DNA of 64,000 bases from NCBI RefSeq assembly GCF_014119005.1, contig NZ_JACGYX010000004.1, forward strand, positions 1-64,000. The letters are read 5' to 3'. Both the position numbers and the translations under genes were made by a program. Every line of letters begins with the position of its first letter. The stretch's first letter is position 1. The DNA comes from Psychrobacter sp. GP33 (GTDB lineage Bacteria > Pseudomonadota > Gammaproteobacteria > Pseudomonadales > Moraxellaceae). The notes under the pieces were generated by a model. The model saw only the letters and a list, made by a program, of their open reading frames with translations. It searched no databases and had not been told where the DNA came from. This document shows, in pieces, positions 35,950-45,331 of this stretch.

Positions 35950-37377
35950 TTAATAAGTATGACTCTTCCGACGCAATAACCAGCGTACCAATAAACCAAG
36001 TAGTAGCAATGCTACGATGATGCCAAGCCCTGCTAATATTCCTGCATATTTAATCAAAAAAGGCTGAGCAGGTTTGGTGGTCATAATCCGATCAACATCA
36101 GCAACACTGACATTACTGTCTTTAAGACCACCAAAATTAACACGAACGTAATTGGCAATACCAGCTATCTGTTCTGCATTCAAATCTTCTGAAAATCCTG
36201 GCATTTTAGGACTGGTATTGGTTGCGCCATCAACCCCATGCACGATAACATTGACAAGAGCGTCAGGTTTCTCACGGCGGATACTGCTCAGACCAACAAT
36301 AGGCGCGTAACGAGCATCAGGCTGACCGTATCCATTAATACCATGACAACTGCCACAAGCCGCAAGATAAAGGGCTTCAGGAGAATTACTACCACCTGCA
36401 ACACTGGCTTTCGCTTGCTCTAAATAGTCTATTTGAGCAATCAAATCATGAGTAATAGACTCGTTAATTGGTTTTGGTAAACGCGACACATCAACAGGAG
36501 TAACTTTATCGTCGGCTTGAATAGCAGGAACTGCTTTTAGATAAGATGCTATCGCACCTAAATCTTCGTCTTTAAGATAGCGTGTACTGTGCGCCACTGC
36601 CTCGCCCATCGGTCCACCTGCATAGGCACGCTGATCAAGCTCACCCGTACGCAAATAAGTGACGATATCTTGCTCACTCCAACTGCCAATACCGCTTGAC
36701 TTGTCAGGCGTAATATTTGGCGCATGCCAGTTACCCAAAGGCGCACCTGATAGATATTTTTGCTTATTAAAGCCCATCGTACTATTACGTGGCGTGTGAC
36801 ATGTGCCGCAATGCTCTAAATTATTAACAAGATATTCACCGCGTTGCTGTACTTTAGTCAATCCATCGCGTTTTTCTGTTGATGGAACATTAATCGCATT
36901 CCACCCGACCATTAAAATACGAAAGTTAAACGGAAATGGTAGTTTGGTTTCATATTCCGGGGCTTCATCCACTGCTGGCACGGTTTGAAGATAAGCAAAT
37001 AACGCATCAATATCATTATCAGTCATACCGCTAAATGAAGGATACGGCATGGCAGGATAAAGCATACCGTCAGGAGCACGACCTTTATGCAAAACATTTT
37101 TAAGATCAGATTTGGTATAATTACCAATACCATAGCGTTTGGATGGAGTAATATTGGTTGAATAAATATCGCCCATCGGTGTGGCAATCGGTGAGCCTCC
37201 AGCATAGTTTTCGCCATGGCATGCCACACAGTCAGCAGAGCGAGCGATATAAGCACCTCGGTTGGCAAGGTCGCTATTAGCAGGGCTCACATTGGGTAAC
37301 ATGATACCCTCAGCCATGGCGGTACTGGATATGACGCCCATAGCAAGCATCGATAGCATTATAGAAAATGGCTTCAT
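35950..37377 (-). CDS. Tri-haem membrane-anchored c-type cytochrome
   Basis: The 475-residue product has a cleavable signal peptide (cut near AMA-EG) and three haem motifs: CVACH at 50-54, CGTCH at 190-194 and CGSCH at 341-345. A C-terminal membrane helix near 449-469 is followed by an Arg/Lys-rich tail. This is the layout of the cytochrome subunits of periplasmic alcohol, gluconate and sorbitol dehydrogenases, which pass electrons to quinone. It is the first gene of a unit with the Tat-exported amine oxidase and a cytochrome c lipoprotein. It probably serves as the membrane electron acceptor. Confidence 0.9.
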   Translation of the reverse strand: MKPFSIMLSMLAMGVISSTAMAEGIMLPNVSPANSDLANRGAYIARSADCVACHGENYAGGSPIATPMGDIYSTNITPSKRYGIGNYTKSDLKNVLHKGRAPDGMLYPAMPYPSFSGMTDNDIDALFAYLQTVPAVDEAPEYETKLPFPFNFRILMVGWNAINVPSTEKRDGLTKVQQRGEYLVNNLEHCGTCHTPRNSTMGFNKQKYLSGAPLGNWHAPNITPDKSSGIGSWSEQDIVTYLRTGELDQRAYAGGPMGEAVAHSTRYLKDEDLGAIASYLKAVPAIQADDKVTPVDVSRLPKPINESITHDLIAQIDYLEQAKASVAGGSNSPEALYLAACGSCHGINGYGQPDARYAPIVGLSSIRREKPDALVNVIVHGVDGATNTSPKMPGFSEDLNAEQIAGIANYVRVNFGGLKDSNVSVADVDRIMTTKPAQPFLIKYAGILAGLGIIVALLLLGLLVRWLLRRKSHTY

Positions 37378-37885
37378 AACATCCTCATCTCGCGGGCTAT
37401 TTATAATAATTTAAGTCCTTTAAATAGCTTACTTATATCAATTCTTCTCAATTCTGCGCAGCAGCTTTTGCTGTTATAAAACATATATTGCTTAAAAGTG
37501 TTTGCTTTGCCCTATTACAGTAAAACTATTTCGTCAATATTGCTTGGTTATTAACTTATCTCTCTAATTTCTTTACATAACTATCAGTAAAGCTAAACAC
37601 AGAATTTATTGATACATTATCATTTATGAATTACAAAAGATGGTATTAAGATAAATTAGCTGGTTCTCCGCCATATAAAAAAATTTAATAGTTACTTGAT
37701 ATATAGCGATAGAAACAAAAGCGAAGAAAAGATATAAATGAAGGCATTAACTTACTATAATGTCTGCCTTTATATAATATCTACCTCTATTAATAGCATA
37801 TATATAGATTAATTTTTATTGGCGATGTTTATTTCAGTCTTGTACAAGATGCTATCGCCAACGATTTATTATGATGAGAATCATT
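37378..37885. other. 508-bp intergenic region
   Basis: This very A+T-rich stretch separates the cytochrome unit from a tiny lipoprotein ORF. It should hold the promoter of the tri-haem cytochrome gene. Only fragments of a few dozen codons are open and none has a good ribosome binding site. Confidence 0.45.
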
Positions 37886-38023
37886 ATGAAAATATTTAAT
37901 TTGAGCTGCTTACTTGTGGTATTAACGCTTCTAAGCGGTTGTCAGTCTTTTCAGTTTGTTGAAAGTCCTATTCCAGTTACCAGTCACTTTTCCTATATTG
38001 ATGAAGTATCGCCTACGAAATGA
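37886..38023 (+). CDS. Possible 45-residue lipoprotein
   Basis: An ATG at 37886 opens a 45-codon frame. It encodes a short basic N-terminus, a hydrophobic core and the lipobox LLSGC with Cys19, then a 26-residue hydrophilic tail. A GAGA lies upstream; an in-frame ATG at 37871 is an alternative start. A perfect bidirectional terminator follows at 38071. The signal peptide and terminator make a real small lipoprotein plausible. I do not recognise a family; it is not obviously an entericidin or LptM. Confidence 0.5.
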   Translation: MKIFNLSCLLVVLTLLSGCQSFQFVESPIPVTSHFSYIDEVSPTK

Positions 38024-38070
38024 GACATTAATTACAATCGGTAGGCAGTTAGGCATGACAGTAGATAAAT

Positions 38071-38109
38071 AAAAAGAGCAGATACTTATTCTAGTATCTG
38101 CTCTTTTTA
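38071..38109. terminator. Bidirectional terminator
   Basis: A 16-bp perfect stem, aaaaagagcagatact (38071-38086) with agtatctgctcttttt (38094-38109), has a 7-nt loop. It serves the small lipoprotein (plus) and the flavodoxin-fold gene (minus). Confidence 0.9.
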
Positions 38110-38146
38110 TTTATCTTTGGCTAATTTAAAAAATTAGGGTGTTGGT

Positions 38147-38758
38147 TTATCTTGCAGGCTGATGCTTAAGCACTGTTTTTGCCACATGATCGCCAAACCA
38201 GATAGCGGTGTCAATATCTCCTTGTCCTGGCGTTTCTTCAGGTGGCGCATTCACCGACTGGGTCATTAAGCCTAAAAAGCTGGATAGACGATTTAAATCA
38301 TTTTCATTGTGACCTGTTGGCATCAGCGGCATACCAATCCAATTCATCCCGTGCTGCATAGCGAATAAGCAAATTTGTTGTAATACAGCAAGTTTATCGC
38401 CGCTTAAACCGCCAGAGTTGGCGAATCCTGCCGCCCATTTTCCTTCCCATTTGCGATGATACCAGCGTTTTGAGGTCTCATCCATAAAGGTTTTAAACGC
38501 TGCTGGTGCACTACCCATATAGACGGCACTGCCAAAAATCAGCACATCTGCGGCATCTACAAAATCCCAATCCACATCATGAATATCTATCGCTTTAACC
38601 TGTGATTCTGGCAACTGTTGGCGCGCACCCATGGCGACTGCTTCAGCAACGCGCTTGGTATGACCATAACTGCTATGATAGATGACGGCGAACGTGACAT
38701 TAGACGGAGTATCAGTGCCATTAGCAGGCTGTAAAGATGGCGTTACAGGTGTATTCAT
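38147..38758 (-). CDS. Flavodoxin-fold NAD(P)H:quinone oxidoreductase (WrbA-like)
   Basis: The 203-residue product has the flavodoxin FMN-phosphate loop YHSSYGHTKRVAEAVA at about residues 27-42. The stretch FGSAVYMGSAPAAFKTFMDET and the later GFANSGGLSGDK match the WrbA/flavodoxin_2 family. Such proteins reduce quinones by two electrons in the cytoplasm and protect against redox cycling. It is upstream of a strong terminator and follows pgeF by about 75 bp on the same strand. Assignment to WrbA proper is less certain than the fold. Confidence 0.85.
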   Translation of the reverse strand: MNTPVTPSLQPANGTDTPSNVTFAVIYHSSYGHTKRVAEAVAMGARQQLPESQVKAIDIHDVDWDFVDAADVLIFGSAVYMGSAPAAFKTFMDETSKRWYHRKWEGKWAAGFANSGGLSGDKLAVLQQICLFAMQHGMNWIGMPLMPTGHNENDLNRLSSFLGLMTQSVNAPPEETPGQGDIDTAIWFGDHVAKTVLKHQPAR

Positions 38759-38834
38759 ACAAACTCTAATACTCTAGTCATAAATGATAAAAACGAATTA
38801 AAAATGAGGATAAAAAGAAACAGATAAAACAATT

Positions 38835-39806
38835 CTACTCAGGCAACTCTGTCAATGTTTCAACATTGCGCGCAATAATCAATGCCATACGACCAGTTGC
38901 AGGCTGCTTCAAATGAGTCTGACGACGATAAGAATAATATTGCTCATTTGCATAACCACAAAAGCGCTGTCTTTCATTGCCAATTTCGACATCTAAACTT
39001 AATAACTGATAAGCCGCAAGTTTGGGTAAGTCTATGTTGACTTTGTTAGGGCTTATTGTAACGTTATTTACGCATTTATCAACATTATTTTGCAAACTTT
39101 TATCGATAGATTTAATTTTAGCTGGAGCGACTGCACAGAATAGCTTATCAAACTCCTGAATATATTTATCTGTTAACAATTGGTTTTTTATACAACCGGA
39201 TAATAGCTTATCGCTAACTTGACTGTCCACTTCATAATTTGCTTGGCTAATAGAAACCCCTATCCACGCCGTAATCTGAGTCGTGTCAGTAAAACGCTCT
39301 ACAGTGGCTTTAATAACGCCACATGCCAGCCCTTGCCAACCTGCATGAATAGCAGCTATTTTCCCAGTGCTTGGTTGATATAAGACGATAGGAACACAGT
39401 CAGCAGTCATGATTGCCAGTCCCACATTAGACTGCTGACTGACCAGCGCATCCGCATCGGATGGCTGCATACTAAACTGATTAACATCCACATCATATAT
39501 CTGTTTGCCATGCACTTGATTAACCCAGTGCAAACTCTCAATAGGCGATTTGTGCTTGGCAGCAAGATGCTGATTTATGGTTGCTAACAAACTCATACGG
39601 TTATCTAACACCTTTGTCGCATGGTCATTCACATGCAGACCTACATTCCCTTTACCATAACTTGGCTGCCCTACTTGGTTCATGTGCTGACGACTTATTG
39701 ACCCCATATCATTTGACACCATATCAGCATCAGCAAAAGCTGCCGTCTGGAAAACGGTCACATCACCAAGCGTCGCAAGTACCATCATAGGAAAATTATG
39801 AGTCAT
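38835..39806 (-). CDS. pgeF: Peptidoglycan editing factor PgeF (YfiH/LACC1 family)
   Basis: The 323-residue product belongs to the YfiH/multicopper-oxidase-laccase-like family, now linked to purine nucleoside cleavage and to removal of mis-incorporated residues from peptidoglycan precursors. The core motifs HWVNQVHG, IMTADCVP and AAIHAGWQGLACGV with C and H zinc ligands are clear. An insert of about 60 residues lies near positions 205-265 and is not part of the usual core. The gene follows rluD, the same order as in E. coli. Confidence 0.9.
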   Translation of the reverse strand: MTHNFPMMVLATLGDVTVFQTAAFADADMVSNDMGSISRQHMNQVGQPSYGKGNVGLHVNDHATKVLDNRMSLLATINQHLAAKHKSPIESLHWVNQVHGKQIYDVDVNQFSMQPSDADALVSQQSNVGLAIMTADCVPIVLYQPSTGKIAAIHAGWQGLACGVIKATVERFTDTTQITAWIGVSISQANYEVDSQVSDKLLSGCIKNQLLTDKYIQEFDKLFCAVAPAKIKSIDKSLQNNVDKCVNNVTISPNKVNIDLPKLAAYQLLSLDVEIGNERQRFCGYANEQYYSYRRQTHLKQPATGRMALIIARNVETLTELPE

Positions 39807-39857
39807 AGTATGGGTATTATCCTAGATATCGTCTTTCTATCTCATAACAGTTTACAG

Positions 39858-41135
39858 TCATGATAGCTTATAGCGCTCATTTTTTAATTCTTCGTCGTAG
39901 CCATCACTTAATACCGCTATCAGCTTTTCCATATCTTCTGGTATCGGTGTGGTGACTTCAATATCTTCACCCGTAACAGGGTGCACAAAACCCAAGGCAT
40001 AGGCATGCAACGCTTGACGTGGGAAGTTACCGATTGCCTGACGCTGCTGCTCGGTTAACCCGGAGCGCAACTGACGACGCCCACCATAGACGCGATCGCC
40101 AACCAGCGGATAAGTAATATGACTCAAATGAACACGGATTTGGTGCGTGCGTCCAGTTTCAAGTCCAATATCTAATAAGCAATAATTATCATTTAATGGT
40201 GTGACATTTAACAAGTGGGTGACGGCTTCACGTCCAGCAGTCATTACGGTCATTTTGGTGCGCTGATTACGGTGACGCCCAATAGGCGCATCAATACGAC
40301 GATGGCGCATCAAGCTTGCCTGATCACCAGCAACGACACATCGATAATGACGATAAACTGACTTATCTTTAAGCTGTTCCATTAATGCCATTTGGGCAGG
40401 CTTGGTCTTACCAATTAACAATAGCCCTGAAGTGTCTTTATCAATACGGTGCACCAGACCTGCTCGTGGCAAATGATGCTGCTGCGGATAGTGATACAAC
40501 AACGCATTAACCAATGTACCAGTTTGATTGCCCGCACCTGGATGCACGACCATACCAACTGGCTTATTAATTACCAAGACATCATCGTCCTCATAGACCA
40601 CATCAATATCGATATTTTCTGGCAAATCATGGCTATGCTGTTGCAAAGTGGTCGAAAGATGCAATACATCACCTGCTTTACAGCGCAGTTTAGGTTTTTG
40701 CACCGCACCGTTATAGAGCAAGCTGCCGTCACTGATCCAGCCTTGCAGCTGAGCACGTGAAAAATTGGTAAAGGCTAGAGAGGCAATCTTATCAATACGC
40801 AGCCCGCTTTCAGCTTCAGTAACTATATATGTCTCATCGATCACATCTAGTCCTGAACTCGTAGCAGGCGCGTCATCATCTTGTACGTCATCATCGTCAA
40901 TACTGTCGTTTTCGATATCGTCATCAATATCTTCACCTTCTGTGTTATCAAAAAATGGTGAATCGTTATCATCTAGCATCGGCTCATTTAACAAGTCATC
41001 TGTATCCGCAAGCATCTGCCCTGATAATTCTGCTTCTGATAAAGGCGTATCTGGCTTAGTTTTAGAGATAGGTTCAGGCATAGATTTAGACATAGATTTA
41101 TTCGTTATATTTGTGGTCATAGCATCATTATTCAT
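39858..41135 (-). CDS. rluD: Ribosomal large-subunit pseudouridine synthase RluD
   Basis: RluD makes pseudouridines in helix 69 of 23S rRNA. The 425-residue product carries an S4-like RNA-binding domain near 110-165 and the catalytic motif HRIDKDTSG at 229-237 with Asp232. The first 100 residues are an acidic, low-complexity extension rich in Asp and Glu, absent from E. coli RluD (326 residues). It is divergent from bamD and followed by pgeF, the E. coli arrangement. The extension is probably disordered. Confidence 0.93.
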   Translation of the reverse strand: MNNDAMTTNITNKSMSKSMPEPISKTKPDTPLSEAELSGQMLADTDDLLNEPMLDDNDSPFFDNTEGEDIDDDIENDSIDDDDVQDDDAPATSSGLDVIDETYIVTEAESGLRIDKIASLAFTNFSRAQLQGWISDGSLLYNGAVQKPKLRCKAGDVLHLSTTLQQHSHDLPENIDIDVVYEDDDVLVINKPVGMVVHPGAGNQTGTLVNALLYHYPQQHHLPRAGLVHRIDKDTSGLLLIGKTKPAQMALMEQLKDKSVYRHYRCVVAGDQASLMRHRRIDAPIGRHRNQRTKMTVMTAGREAVTHLLNVTPLNDNYCLLDIGLETGRTHQIRVHLSHITYPLVGDRVYGGRRQLRSGLTEQQRQAIGNFPRQALHAYALGFVHPVTGEDIEVTTPIPEDMEKLIAVLSDGYDEELKNERYKLS

Positions 41136-41771
41136 GGCAAGTTAATATATAGCAAAGTCACAATCGTGAGCTTTATAAAAAAGATAGACAATTTTTAGCC
41201 ATTAAAAATAATAATATCGGCAATAAAAACCAGTCTAATGTCGCTATAGTGTAGCATGACCAACGCTCAAGCCATATAGCTACCCTGCGTTATCTATGCA
41301 TTGGTTAACACAGATGTGTGAGTATCGAATATTTTTAGCTTATTGCTTGCCCCATCTTACCTCTACGTAACACGCTTAAAATGAATGCGCATTGATAATT
41401 TACTAAGACTCTTATCAACAACAGAACTCAAAAATATAGATACCACTATTCAGCACGATTCTCCCTCACCCAAAGCGCTTACCATGCTAAACTGTGGGCA
41501 AAATACGTTACGGTTATTAATAGCACATTATCATCGCGCGCCCGTCAACTACAAAATAGCTGACGAAAAAATAGACGAGACGCACTTTATTCTATAAAGT
41601 AGGCGATATTTTGCAGGTAACTTTGCAGGTGATTATGCAGCGGTAATGGACATTATTATTAAATGTTTCACTGACCTGTATATATGCCTTTGCAATAACA
41701 GATTTTTATCATTAACCAGTTCTATAGCATAATAGCGCTATTGTTATTATTCATCTTGTGCGGAGAGAAGT
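41136..41771. other. Divergent intergenic region, rluD / bamD
   Basis: This 636-bp gap is long for a divergent promoter region. It contains an open frame of 70 codons at 41385-41597 without a convincing ribosome binding site, which I did not call. A CATAAT (41728-41733) about 38 bp before bamD could be its -10 box. Confidence 0.45.
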
Positions 41772-42923
41772 ATGCGCCCTGTTGGCAACACGTTTATCAA
41801 GCTATCATCAATCACTTTATTGGCGTTAAGTGTCAATTTGGTGGGTTGTCAGACCTTTAAAAACTTGACCAATAAAGATGCCGATACGATAGAAACTGCG
41901 CAGAAATCTGAGCAGAACTATTACCGTGACGCCATTACCCAAATTGATAAAGGTCGCTATACTCAAGCCATTGAAGACTTGACCAATCTGCGTACCTTTT
42001 ATCCTACTGGTCAGTTTTCTGAACAGGCATTGCTCGATATGATGTATGCCCAGTACGCCAGCGGCAGCTATGAAACTGCAGCGTCTAGTGCTGAGCAGTT
42101 TATTCGTCTATACCCTTCTAACCCGCAAGTCAGCTACGCCTATTACGTGCGCGGTGTTGCCAATATGCAAGGGTCATCGGAAGGCATTAAGCTTTTCAAA
42201 ACCAATCAAGCCAAGCGTGATACTGCCTATTTGCGTTTGGCATTTGCTAATTTTCAAGAGCTGATTAATAAATATCCAAACAGCCCTTATGCGCCAGATG
42301 CGGCGCAACGGATGCTGTTTATTTACAATCAATTTGCCCAAAGTGAGCTGACCGCTGCCAACTGGTATATCAAACGTGATGCTTATGTTGCCGCAGCGAA
42401 TCGCGCCAAGTGGACTTTCCAATATTACCCACTGAGCGAATCAGTACCTGAAGCCATTGCTATTTTGGCTTATAGTAATCAACAGCTTGGGCTGACGGAT
42501 TTGGCAAATGATTATAAAACGCTATTGCGCATCAATTATCCAAACTGGATAACCGCTGATGGGCGCGTAAAATTAAGTACCAAAGCGGATCGCACATGGT
42601 TGAATAAACTTACCTTTGGTCAATTGGGGCGTTCAACCGTGGAAGGTGCCTCACTTACTGAAGGTCAATATGACGGCGCGACAAAAACGCAAATGATTTA
42701 TGATGCTGCCAAGCTGACCTTACCTGCAGCTAATGCTGGCAATACAGCGTCGCGCGCTACACTGGCACCTGCTCGTAGCGGCGTTAATATTGGTTTAGGT
42801 TTACCAGAAAATGCTACTGAACAGGTAACAGGACAAGGCAGCGCTTCTGACGCGGCAACAGATGCGGTCGTTGAGCCACAAAACACCAATCCAACGCGCC
42901 GTACCACGCTTCCTAATAAATAA
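41772..42923 (+). CDS. bamD: Outer-membrane assembly lipoprotein BamD
   Basis: BamD is the essential lipoprotein of the Bam machine that inserts outer-membrane beta-barrel proteins. The product is 383 residues with GGAG before the ATG. The signal peptide ends in LVGC near residue 26. TPR repeats run from about 45 to 250, including the typical YPTGQFSEQALLDMMYAQY. The core matches E. coli BamD (245 residues), but the last 115 residues are an extra Ala/Thr/Asn-rich, apparently disordered tail. It is divergent from rluD and closed by a strong terminator. Confidence 0.93.
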   Translation: MRPVGNTFIKLSSITLLALSVNLVGCQTFKNLTNKDADTIETAQKSEQNYYRDAITQIDKGRYTQAIEDLTNLRTFYPTGQFSEQALLDMMYAQYASGSYETAASSAEQFIRLYPSNPQVSYAYYVRGVANMQGSSEGIKLFKTNQAKRDTAYLRLAFANFQELINKYPNSPYAPDAAQRMLFIYNQFAQSELTAANWYIKRDAYVAAANRAKWTFQYYPLSESVPEAIAILAYSNQQLGLTDLANDYKTLLRINYPNWITADGRVKLSTKADRTWLNKLTFGQLGRSTVEGASLTEGQYDGATKTQMIYDAAKLTLPAANAGNTASRATLAPARSGVNIGLGLPENATEQVTGQGSASDAATDAVVEPQNTNPTRRTTLPNK

Positions 42924-42991
42924 TAATCGTTCTAGAAAGCTGACCCCATTTAGTCGCGATTATTATTGCTAGTTATCATACAACTTATGCT

Positions 42992-43030
42992 AAAAATAAG
43001 GTCAACTGTCTGGTTGACCTTATTTTTCTT
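42992..43030 (+). terminator. Terminator after bamD
   Basis: The 15-bp stem aaaaataaggtcaac (42992-43006) and gttgaccttattttt (43013-43027) has a T run after it. It separates bamD from dnaG. Confidence 0.9.
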
Positions 43031-43111
43031 TTTTTAGCCGTTTTTAGAGCTATTTTCATTATTTTTATTGTTACTGATTTTATTATTACCTAGTGGTGAA
43101 CTATTTTTTGT

Positions 43112-45331
43112 ATGAGTATCCCTAATCATATTCTTGAACAATTAAACAGCCAAGCTGACCTTATCAGCATCATTGGTCGTCATACCACACTGAAACGTGC
43201 TGGTGGTGAATATAAAGGCTGCTGTCCGTTTCATGGGGAAAAATCGCCTTCGTTTTATGTTAATCCGCAAAAAAATATTTACCACTGCTTTGGCTGTAGT
43301 GTCGGCGGTAACGCCATCAGCTTTTTGCGAGATTATGAAAACCTTACCTTTATGGAAGCGGTCACTGAATTATCTAAGCAAACAGGCATTGAAGTACCAA
43401 AAGAAGAGCAACAAAACGTGCGCTATCAACGCACGAAAGCTAAGCCTAAGCCGAAATCTGTTCAATCACCGTCAGTATCTAGCCCACCTGTTAGCACTAA
43501 AAATCCGGTTAAAGCTATTGATGTGCCGTCTATCAGCTCTACTTTAGACAATCAGCAGCAACCACAACAGCAGACAGATTATGATAGTAATGGGTATGCA
43601 GATTACCCCCCATTAGACAGTTATGATTCAGATAACTATAGTTCAATGCCTTATATGGCTGACGGTTATGGCGCTAACTATACTGATAACTACGACAGTA
43701 ATTATGGCTCAAAACATCACAACGAACATCAAGGTGAGCATCAAGGGGCGCATAGTTATCCGCCAGGTGATGCTATGCATGCAGGCTTTGGTAGCGATAG
43801 CGCAGACAATATAGTTCATGATAAAGACGGTAATCTATACGAATTACTGATCCAAATTCAGCAGTTTTATCAGCAGAATTTGACCAGCCATCCGCATGCC
43901 ATGCATTACTTTAAGTCGCGCGGTATAACTGAGCAAAGCTTAGAGACCTTTAGGCTTGGCTATGCGCCCTTTGGTTGGCAACATCTTGAACATGCTTTTC
44001 CGCAGGATATCGAAGGTCTTAAAGCATTGGGCTTGGTGCGCCAATCTGATTCTGGACGCGATTATGACTTGCTGCGCGATCGGATTATCTTTCCAATTCG
44101 AGACAATCAAGGTCGCACCATTGGCTTTGGTGGACGCGCTTTAGATGATGAGGTAAAGCCTAAATATATTAACTCTTCGGACTCACCTGTTTTCCATAAG
44201 CAGCATGTATTGTATGGCTATTATGAGTCACGCCAACAGCGGGCAAATGACTGGCTGGTGGTCGAAGGTTATATGGACGTGATTGCTTTACACCAAGCTG
44301 GCATTTATGGCGCGGTGGCGTCGATGGGCACGGCGATTAACGAGAGTCAAATCTCACGCTTATTAACGCTAAATCCAACTTTAACCTTAAGCTTTGATGG
44401 TGATAGTGCGGGACAAAAAGCCGCGTGGCGCACCCTTGAGATTGCCTTACCCATCTTAAGCGATGATAAAGAATTACGCTTTTTAACCCTACCTAACAGT
44501 CATGACCCTGATACCTTTATTAAGAGTAATGGCGCAGATGCCATGCGTGAGCAAATCGTCAATGCCATGCCATTGTCGCAATATATTTTTGCTTATTTAA
44601 GTGAGCGCCACGATTTATCTTTGGTTGAAGGTAAAGCCAAGCTCATGTCACAAGTGCGTGCACTGACGGCAGCATTGCCAAAAGGCAGCAGCTTTCGCTA
44701 TCTACTGAACAATGACATTTACCAAAAACTTGGCGGTAGACGCAGCCAAAATAGTGAAGCAAAAGACGCTTTATTAAACTTTGATGGCGATATGACCATC
44801 AGCCAGCAGTTACAGCTGTGTTTATTGTTCCAGCCGCGTGTGCTCCGCGATGACCCTATTGAAGCGATTTGGCAGCAAGCAGGTATCGACCGCCTTACTT
44901 TACCAGCACACATTCAGCAAAGAGCGCCGACCGATGCCAATCGCCCACTTGCTTGGGCAGACCTGCAAGATAATGCTCTACTCGATGTGGTCAATACCAC
45001 TCAGCGTTGCCTAGAGTGCCTCCCAACGGATGTAAATGCCGCGGCACATTTTATTTTGTCCAATCTAGAGCCAATTACTCAAGCATCGCTTAGTCGCAGT
45101 TGGGGTGGATTTTTTAAAACCTTAACTGCGAGAAACATTCTGAGTCTGGATGAGCAAATTGAAACCTTAGTGATGCAGCTGATTAATAATAGTATGCAAA
45201 AAAAGATGCAAGATTTAATAAAAAACCCCGATACTATTAGGCTGGCTATTGTGCGCAAGCAAACGCAATTACTCAATGACTGGCTACGCGCGCAGCAAGC
45301 GGAACAATCAGCGCAAATGATTAGCGTTTAA
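43112..45331 (+). CDS. dnaG: DNA primase DnaG
   Basis: DnaG makes RNA primers for replication. The 739-residue product has the zinc-binding domain with C38, H41, C59 and C62. The TOPRIM core shows VVEGYMDVIAL and SFDGDSAGQKAA, and a helicase-binding C-terminal domain follows. Between the zinc domain and the RNA-polymerase domain (about residues 105-245) lies a long Gln-, Asp-, Ser- and Tyr-rich low-complexity insert that includes repeated EHQG. E. coli DnaG is 581 residues, and the insert explains most of the excess. The gene has no adjacent rpsU. Confidence 0.95.
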   Translation: MSIPNHILEQLNSQADLISIIGRHTTLKRAGGEYKGCCPFHGEKSPSFYVNPQKNIYHCFGCSVGGNAISFLRDYENLTFMEAVTELSKQTGIEVPKEEQQNVRYQRTKAKPKPKSVQSPSVSSPPVSTKNPVKAIDVPSISSTLDNQQQPQQQTDYDSNGYADYPPLDSYDSDNYSSMPYMADGYGANYTDNYDSNYGSKHHNEHQGEHQGAHSYPPGDAMHAGFGSDSADNIVHDKDGNLYELLIQIQQFYQQNLTSHPHAMHYFKSRGITEQSLETFRLGYAPFGWQHLEHAFPQDIEGLKALGLVRQSDSGRDYDLLRDRIIFPIRDNQGRTIGFGGRALDDEVKPKYINSSDSPVFHKQHVLYGYYESRQQRANDWLVVEGYMDVIALHQAGIYGAVASMGTAINESQISRLLTLNPTLTLSFDGDSAGQKAAWRTLEIALPILSDDKELRFLTLPNSHDPDTFIKSNGADAMREQIVNAMPLSQYIFAYLSERHDLSLVEGKAKLMSQVRALTAALPKGSSFRYLLNNDIYQKLGGRRSQNSEAKDALLNFDGDMTISQQLQLCLLFQPRVLRDDPIEAIWQQAGIDRLTLPAHIQQRAPTDANRPLAWADLQDNALLDVVNTTQRCLECLPTDVNAAAHFILSNLEPITQASLSRSWGGFFKTLTARNILSLDEQIETLVMQLINNSMQKKMQDLIKNPDTIRLAIVRKQTQLLNDWLRAQQAEQSAQMISV

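Noticed and set aside
41385..41597. A 70-codon open frame between rluD and bamD
   Set aside because: It has no good ribosome binding site and no recognisable domain or signal; likely chance.
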